Shown: positions 56,757 to 64,000 of the stretch, one piece after another
Layout of the letters: each line of letters opens with the position of its first letter
Position numbering within the stretch: the first letter of the stretch is position 1
Source: Abelmoschus esculentus
Lineage: Eukaryota; Streptophyta; Magnoliopsida; Malvales; Malvaceae
Reading direction: 5' to 3'
NCBI GenBank assembly: GCA_035048815.1
Contig: JAUCBN010000036.1
Span: 2,676,001-2,740,000, forward strand
Length of the DNA: 64,000 nucleotides
Program-made: the position numbers and the translations under genes
Notes under the pieces: model-generated
Told to the model about the DNA's origin: nothing
The model's input: the letters and a program-made list of their open reading frames with translations, nothing else
The model's database searches: none

Positions 56757-59700
56757 TTATATCTGGGATTTTTCAGGAACCGATGAGGACAGACTGGATA
56801 GTAAACCTATACGCTTTTCTGCGATTGATGAAATACGAGTATATAAGCTTGCATGAGTGACTAATAATGGCAGACTAAAAGGAAAGTATAAGCATAGGTC
56901 AGAGTAACTGGTGCTTGCTTACCTCCGGTTGCAATAAGCTTCTCAACTCGAGCAACAATATGTTTTCCGTAAGTGTATCCCTTCAAGGCATTTAAATGAG
57001 TCTTGATTCGAGAAAGAATCAACTCGAGATTTTGATCATCGCAAGTTTCGAGAACCTTTTGCACGACATAGTTTCCAAATTGATCTTTCATCAAAGCCTG
57101 TAGTTATGGATTCGACAAAATTTATATCATGCAGCTGCAAATAAAGAATTGAAGCAGAAGCTCCAAGAGCATGAGAACTTGATAGAAATTAATAGAAAAT
57201 TGCTATTTGGTGATCGAATAGGGACACATAAAACTTATTGCTAGCTTGTTTATACATGTGCACAGTTATAAGCCTACCTGTAAATTTTGCACCAACATAT
57301 AATATAAAGAGAAAACTTAGGTCAGCAGGAAAAACAAAAGATAAAACAAGGAAAAAGGGACCTAAAATGGCATTTGAAGGGTCTAGGAGATACTTTGTAA
57401 GAATTAAAGTACAGTACCACATTGCATTGCATCTATTGTAGTTGTGGACATCAGTCATACTTGAAACATTTTCACATTTTTTCTTTTCTTGCAAAAATAT
57501 TATTGTATTCATTTGATTAGGAAACAAGGAGAAAGCATGCTTCAACATTAAACATGTTTTTCTTTTCTTTTTTTCATCATATCGGATAAAAGATAAACTC
57601 TTCGAACTCCCGATTTGTTCCTAAATATAATGTGTTTATAATACAATATGTGATAAAAAAGAAAAAGATAGGATTTGAAGATAAAGCGCACACATGCATA
57701 CAAGAATCACTATTCGCATGTAGCAAAGGAGATAATTAGTGCAACATACCTGTAATGGTTCATTTTCATCAGTCGAACCAAGCATCTCATTGATCAGAAT
57801 TTGACGTTCCTCGGGCCTTCCAAAAGTCAAGCACTTCTCAACAACATTAGAAGCAAATTTCTGCTGACTCATCTTCACAATTTGTCCAACCAGCTTTCTA
57901 ATAATAGCGGACCGCTCATGTGGTTTGCTGTGTTCAAGAATATGCTACCGCACACAAATAAACGTGTCAGGTACACATAATACACAACTTGGATGATCGA
58001 AATAGGACATATATTCACAAAAAGTGCCTAGAGTAATAAGCAAGGGAGAAATATTTGTGTCGAACGGGACAACTAATTTACTCATTTTAGCATAAACGCA
58101 TACACAGAACCAGGTTCAGGGCACTGTTTCAAAATGATTAAATAAAAGATTGATCTAGAATTCCAAGACGAAGCATATTAAAATTAGCAATGTACATGCA
58201 CAAACAATAAAGCAGATAAAGTAGATGAGTTTCCCAAATGAGAAGTGAAAATAGGTTAAATTCAAAAGGGATGCTCGGATACCTGAATAACATAATTCCC
58301 ATACTGATCTTGTGCCAGAGTGCATACAGATTGCATGATCTCATCCATAATGATTTGTTGGGTTTTTACATCATCACAATGTTCCAACACCCTCTATCAT
58401 TATTAACAGTGAATAAAAATCAATAAAAGTAAATGCCAAATCTCCAGCAACGAAATGATAGGATCGGGAAGTTTCAAACCTGAATGACACGACAACCATA
58501 AGGGTGGGTAGAAAGCGCCACAACTTGGCCATAGAAAGCTGAAATGATAAACTGAATTTGATCATGAGGGACACACTCTATACACTTCTGAATAACATGA
58601 TTGCCATTCTGATCACGAACACATTTGATGATCGAACCATCAAGCTCTGCCACCAGTCCAATCTGCTGGTCCACATCAACCACTTCCAAAGCCTGTGGTC
58701 ATGAAGTTTGTAGCAATCAGAGGTTTCCAAAATTACATATATAGAAAAGAAATTCAATATAATTTTCTGAATCATACAGATAAGACATGACTTCATCTCA
58801 TAGAGTGCTTAAATACCCATTAATAAGGCACTTGAATGAAAAGCATGTAAAACAGTAAAATACCTACTAAACCTGGAATTTAATAGAAAATGAATTCAGT
58901 ACTGATGAAGATCATTGATACTAAAAATGATTCCAGAAAATCATGGGAGTTTCCTTCTTTCCAATAAAGAATATAAAGAAAGATAGGAAAACAGTTCATG
59001 CACCTTTTGAATCACTCTGCAACCATACATTTGAAGGCTAAGAGGCAACACATGACCAGTAAGCTGAGTGACTAACTCAACTCTTTGACTTTCTGTGCCG
59101 TGCTCAAAAAACTGCAAATCCAGCTTAACAATTAGACTAACCGGTTATATCTGAACTAGATGGTTGGCAGATTTAAAAGAGTAGACCATGAAGCATATAC
59201 TTTCTGTATGACATAATTTCCAAAGACATCAGTCATCAAAGCAAGAGCATGGGGAATAATCTTAGGAAATATTTTGTTCTTCTCTTCCACCGTGGCAATT
59301 TCTAATTTCTGCTGAATAAAGCGACTACCATGCTGATCCATACTGCATCATAATATATAAATTAGCTCAGAACATTACACACAAATGCATTATAAAATAA
59401 AGGCAGAGACAGGACACATACCTGAACTCAACAACATGGTCAACAATATCTAAGAGTTCAAAAGACCTAGTCTTGTTGTTCTTAAATTCCTCTAATAAAG
59501 ATGATGTATATCTTCCGTCCACGCTATTACCTATATCTGAGTGCCATGGCCCTATTGGGTTTCTCATCATTGAATTAAAACGTGCAGTTACATCATTCTG
59601 TATACTTCCCGAACCGAGGGATGCAACTGCAGAATTCACCAGTGTATTTACAGCATATGGCATTCTGAAACCACATGAGGGATTCCCGTAATAGCCGTGA

Positions 59701-62478
59701 TTAAGACCACCAGCTTTACCTAGAAGTGACAATTCATACTGCTGCTTCTGCTGAGCTAATATTGCCTCAATATATGCCTTTTGAAGGCCACCCAAATCCC
59801 CATGCAAACTACCAACATTGTTCCCAGCACGCAGAGAATCAGGACTAGCTGTGGTATGTGTTACATATTGAGAGGTTCTTTGCAAGTACTGGATCCAACG
59901 AGGATCCACAGGTGGAGAGAGGAGATTAAACCCTTGATTTCCAGTTATATTTGAACTTTTCCTATCACCACTACCAGTCAAGGAGGAACCTAAAAAAAGT
60001 TGAAGCAAACAATGAATAAAGTGATAAATGTCACTAGAAAAATAAAATCCCCAGAAAATATCACACCTGCACTTAAATTGTTCTTAATAGCTGAATTCAA
60101 CTTCTGGTTATCAGGATAAGCATCAGGTAGACGGCCAATGAAATCTGTGTTAGAAAGATTCATATTGGGATGTGCAACATCGGATCCTTCCAAACATCCA
60201 AATCCAGAAGGATGCACTCCTGAATAAAGATCTGCAGAAGAGGAAGTTCTTTTGGGAATCCTGACTTCCCGATTCAAATTAATATTAGTTGAAATCCCCT
60301 TTTCCCTTGCCAAGTCGATATAGTTTGGAGAAAATGAGAACTTTTCAGCACTGGACTTGTCAATGAGTTGATGCTGCCCACCGTGACTATGACCATTTGG
60401 CATGTTTAATGGAAAATTCAGCTGATTACCCAGATCGGTCTGAAGATAGGACCGCATTTGAATATTCTCATCTGCATGTCTATTTTTCGATAAGTTCAAC
60501 CTGGATACTGTAGCTGCAAGTTCAGCAAGTTTAGGCACAGCAGACGAATGCCCATTTGAGGCATTAGATAAAATGATATTCTTTTTTTCTATATGGCTGA
60601 CCTTGCTCCCAACAGGAGGAAGTCCAAAAACAGGAGACCTCCCGACTAAATGTTGTTCAGGAGTTGTACTCCTCGAAAGTGATGAACCCACAGCAGATGC
60701 AAAAGAGAGCAAAGAGGTTTTCCCATGACTCTGAAGATGAGCTCCAGCAGGCAAGCCCTCCATGGACTCTGATCCATTAGAGAGACCTGCTGGGCAGGTA
60801 TCAGCAATACTAGCTGCCTCCAACATATCACTAAAAGTATTAAGGCTAGCTGGCCGCACCAAATGGCCAGAAAAGGAGGCAGGTCGATCAAGTCCATCCT
60901 GCAGGAGATTATCATATCAGTTGCACTACAAAACAAGTTCAAAAAAATTGGCAATTCACTATTGATCAAATTTCAATTGAATTAGATCAGATTGTTTAAC
61001 GTGAAACAGTACCAAGATGTTCGAAGCATAAAAAAATTGGAATAAGCAAAACGTGCATCGTTACCAAGCAAGACATCAAGGTAAAAATATTAAATAATTG
61101 AACACATTCCATCATAAATGTTGCAGAATCTAGAAGCTGAAATTTGATACTAATTTTTTTCTTTGCAGAGATTACTTTCATCATAAGAATAAGGTTAAAG
61201 CAACTTATTACATTATTGTATGATTCAATTTCCACAAAAATCCTTGTACCATAAAAGACAGGAGGGGGGATCAGAGAATAGAATCCCCAACTGGTTCAAA
61301 ATATATAGCAAAGTTTCCTCAAATTCCAGGAATAGTACAAGTTGTATAATCTCGAAAATGAATTTAAAAAAATATAAGATAGACAACAAAAAATGGAAGC
61401 TAGGAAAAGGAAAACTTAATGGGTAGATTCTGGAAGGAAACTGTAAAAAATCAGAGAAAAAGTATGAAAACTTAATTATAGTCAACCATAAACGATATTT
61501 AAAGGAACTTTACACAATGAGTGGATGGCATAACATCTACAATCAAAATAACATATTGTTTTATCACAAACCCCACCACAAAGGAAAAATGCAAGAAAAA
61601 TATTAATCAAACGAAGAAAAAAGGGAGATAAATTGGAAATCACCTGAAGATTGATATATTTTCATGGTGGGGTTTGGATTATCACAAGAAAACAGGTAAA
61701 ATCAACCATATCAGTAAAAATATTAAAACAAATTATACTACAATGAGGTTAAAAAAATAATGAAACCTACAAATTTATCAATAGGCTACATTACCTGAAG
61801 AATGTCAGCAAAACTCTTTCTCCTTGCTCCAATCCCGGAACCAGGCAGACCAGCCAAACTATCTGGGCCTCTATCAAGCCACTCAGCCGACATCTTCCTG
61901 GACATATTCCTAGCATTGGCATTCCTCAGTTCCATCAACTCATTTTGTCCTTGTTGTACATAAAGACCAGGCTGCATCGAAAATAGCGACGAACTATCGC
62001 CACCATCAACCAACTTCTTTCTCCAGTCCCCAATGTTGCCAAGGGAAGAGCCACTAGCCTGAAACCTCTGTGCTACACGCCAATCCTCTTTTGATAACAA
62101 TGGTGGAGGAAGCCTTGGATTTATGTTTTCGTGGGAATAGTAGTATGAAAGATACGCAGGATGCGAGCGTATCTCATCTTCGGACAGCATTCCATTATTG
62201 CTACTAGCACTATTATTGACACCATCGATGCTACTATTGTCTCCAAAATCAGGATAAGCAAAAAGACTACCAACGGCACTCAAGGATCCCTCAACCGTGG
62301 GTGGCGCACTGCCACTCCTATACGTATTAAGGTCCCTTTCACGACCCACAGATTGTCGGTTATGATGAGCTCGCAAAAGCAATTCTAGTTCAGTCAAACT
62401 ATCTTCCAAATTCCCACTAGGTCTTTCTAAAGTATTACCTATAGTTGGTAGCATATCTATGTTACTGCCAGTAACCAT
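56757..62478 (-). CDS. APUM: Pumilio (PUF) RNA-binding protein, APUM family
   Basis: Cytoplasmic post-transcriptional regulator that binds 3' UTR UGUA elements and promotes mRNA repression or decay. Ten coding exons (62478-61795, 60898-60067, 59989-59422, 59342-59201, 59111-59004, 58692-58480, 58393-58283, 57944-57750, 57097-56923, 56818-56757) join to 1,029 residues. The N-terminal half is low-complexity with the plant signature YRSGSAPPTVEGSLSAVGSL and ARRKSFADILQ. Eight PUF repeats fill the C-terminus (about 660-1010), with contact helices GSRFIQQ, GNYVIQK, GCRVIQK, GNHVIQK, GCRVIQ, GNYVIQ, ASNVVEK and GNYVVQK. The last exon, only 62 coding bases, completes ATGEKRIGLL and ends KSQI. The ATG at 62476-62478 lies just after an acceptor (GGATGTAG), so a leader intron is likely; a leader exon near 63235-63420 is plausible. 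Which APUM paralogue is uncertain. Confidence 0.95.
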
Positions 62479-62490
62479 CCTCAAAACCCT

Positions 62491-63460
62491 ACATCCATAA
62501 AAATTAAACAACAGATACAGCTGAATCAGTTTTCAAAATCAATAAGCTGAGGTAACCAAACAATGTCTAAATATTTATGCATCTTCATTTACTACATTTA
62601 AAATAACCAGAAATCGTTAAAATGATAGTGTTTCATACTAAGAAACTAGTTCTTTTATTTTTCAGTCTTGACCATAATTTTCTCAGCAACCAAATAGGAA
62701 AATATCAAACAGAAAGAAACAACTTTACAACTCTACACAGGCAACCAAACGAAGAACAATTGATGATAAATTTATATGAATAAAAAAAACTAGAATAGCT
62801 TTATTTCATGATATTTTATCGGCAATACAACTGTTTATCCGGATGTTCAATACAACAAAAGGTGAAAAGAGCAAAAAATCCTCATCATATTTAATGATCA
62901 ACGACATATGTTAACAATACATTCTTAATAAAAATTTAAAAACCTAAACCCAATTCCGGCGTCAATTAACGACGAGGCACCAAAATCAGTCAACCTGAAT
63001 AGAACAAATTAGAAAAACAAATATACAAAAATACATATTGCCATTACTGAATTACGACTGAATCAACGCATCATGCAGAACTTACGTTGCCTGAAGATCA
63101 ATATTCCGTTTCCTCTTTCCCTTGTAAGTCAAATAAAAAATTTTAAAACAGAAAAAAGGGAATGGATCACAACTATAATCAGAAGCAATAAATCTTTAAA
63201 AAAATTGGGGGAAGAGTAGAGAAAAAAAGAAACGTACAGGAAAAGACGGAGGCGAGCTACGGAGGAAGAGAAGAAGATAGCTTAATGTCTTCTCTGAGAT
63301 ATTCCCGAAACGGCCCTTTTCAATCTATCAATCAAGGTTCTTAAGAAACTACAAAAAGCAGGGTCGGCGATCAGAGATTGCAAGGAGAAGTGGGATCGGA
63401 ACGATGATTTGAGACTTTTGATTCTTAATGGACGGTGATTACGTGCATGGACGTTAATTG
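62491..63460 (-). promoter_or_regulatory. Probable 5' leader exon(s) and leader intron of the Pumilio gene
   Basis: On the minus strand, a C/T-rich leader ending TTTTCC|GTACGT-like (donor near 63236) lies upstream of the acceptor at about 62491, giving a leader intron of some 740 bases. A second possible small leader exon (GGAAAGAGGAAACGG ... GGCAAC|GTAAGT) lies near 63086-63123. These are inferred from splice-like sequence only. Confidence 0.4.
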
Positions 63461-64000
63461 TCAAGTAAGGAGGTTGATTTTAGGGTAAACTAACTATTTG
63501 GTACTTAATACTTATCAATTCTTGTGTTTCTGTTAATTAAATTTTAGGGTAAGCTACTAACGGTAGTGTATTAATATTTAAAATAGAAATAAAATATAAT
63601 ATAAGCACTATTTTGTTAAAAGAATGAGTTGGGTGAGTAAAATAGAAACATTTGAATCTGTGAGGTGCAAATGGTTAGTTTTCCCTTGATTTTAAGGGGG
63701 ACAACACGTGCCACGTGTGGTTCTTTTTCTTTTCCAATTTCTTTAACCATTGATTTTGAAAAAGTTAAGTTCTGGTTATTTATGTTACGATTTATTAGTT
63801 TTAATCATTAAATTATTTTTTGAAATAAATTTAATCTAAAAGAAAAAATTATTTTTGATGAGTTTGAAGGTTTTTTTTTTTAACAAACCATTAGAATATA
63901 ATCTCTACCATTTAATATTGATCGTTCAATCACTCTGCTGACATCACTAGTGCTCAAAACCGTGACTTCAAAAAACAACCGTTCCGTTAACCGCTTAGAC
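63461..64000. other. AT-rich upstream region at the window end
   Basis: No gene is seen. The words CACGTGCCACGTGTGG at about 63706-63720 contain two ACGTG cores (G-box-like) about 240 bases upstream of the probable Pumilio leader; their relation to that gene is unknown. Confidence 0.35.

Noticed and set aside
1..64000. CRISPR arrays, operons, rRNA or tRNA genes, prokaryotic mobile islands
   Set aside because: Repeats seen are transposon arms, satellites or intronic repeats; genes are intron-split and of plant families. I saw no tRNA cloverleaf or rRNA sequence, though I could not run a covariance search.

Overview
This is a plant nuclear window. Every protein-coding gene is split by GT-AG introns, intergenic DNA is very AT-rich, and it is littered with foldback DNA transposons and LTR remnants. 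The proteins are all plant families: a plastid NADP-malate dehydrogenase with redox cysteines, COI1, a PBL receptor-like cytoplasmic kinase and an XS/XH protein. From remembered protein similarity a eudicot, probably Malvaceae (cotton-like), is the best guess; the sequence alone does not prove the species. I rebuilt eleven gene models from splice sites, and each joins to one open frame of family-typical length or close to it.

Layout: 2.1-4.1 kb (+) a 2-oxoglutarate/Fe(II) dioxygenase of the SRG1-like type. 6.6-11.1 kb (-) an FDM/IDN2-type zf-XS/XS/coiled-coil/XH protein of RNA-directed DNA methylation. 12.4-14.6 kb (-) a PBL9/10-like kinase. 15.4-15.9 kb a probable solo Copia LTR. 17.1-19.1 kb (+) a peroxisomal 4CL-like acyl-CoA ligase ending in SKL. 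19.8-27.4 kb (+) chloroplast NADP-malate dehydrogenase, whose introns 2 and 3 hold five DNA transposon insertions. 29.7-33.1 kb (+) COI1, the jasmonate receptor F-box protein. 35.5-35.7 kb (+) a Yos1/IER3IP1-like ER-Golgi membrane protein. 37.3-41.0 kb (-) a plastid-targeted DUF1997 protein. 42.8-47.4 kb (+) GET4. 47.8-51.1 kb an LTR-like repeat block. 52.4-55.3 kb (+) a DFRP1/ZC3H15-type CCCH zinc-finger protein. 56.8-62.5 kb (-) a Pumilio RNA-binding protein with eight PUF repeats.

The genes are mostly unrelated housekeeping and signalling loci, as expected of a eukaryotic chromosome arm. One thematic link is worth noting: a peroxisomal acyl-CoA ligase of the family that activates jasmonate precursors lies about 10.5 kb upstream of COI1. 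I found no operon, CRISPR array, rRNA or tRNA gene, and no evidence of an undescribed multi-gene system. The most unusual material is in the repeats: several insertions with exact target-site duplications, including one small Mutator-type element with a telomere-like core and one with a perfect palindromic G-box in its terminal repeat.
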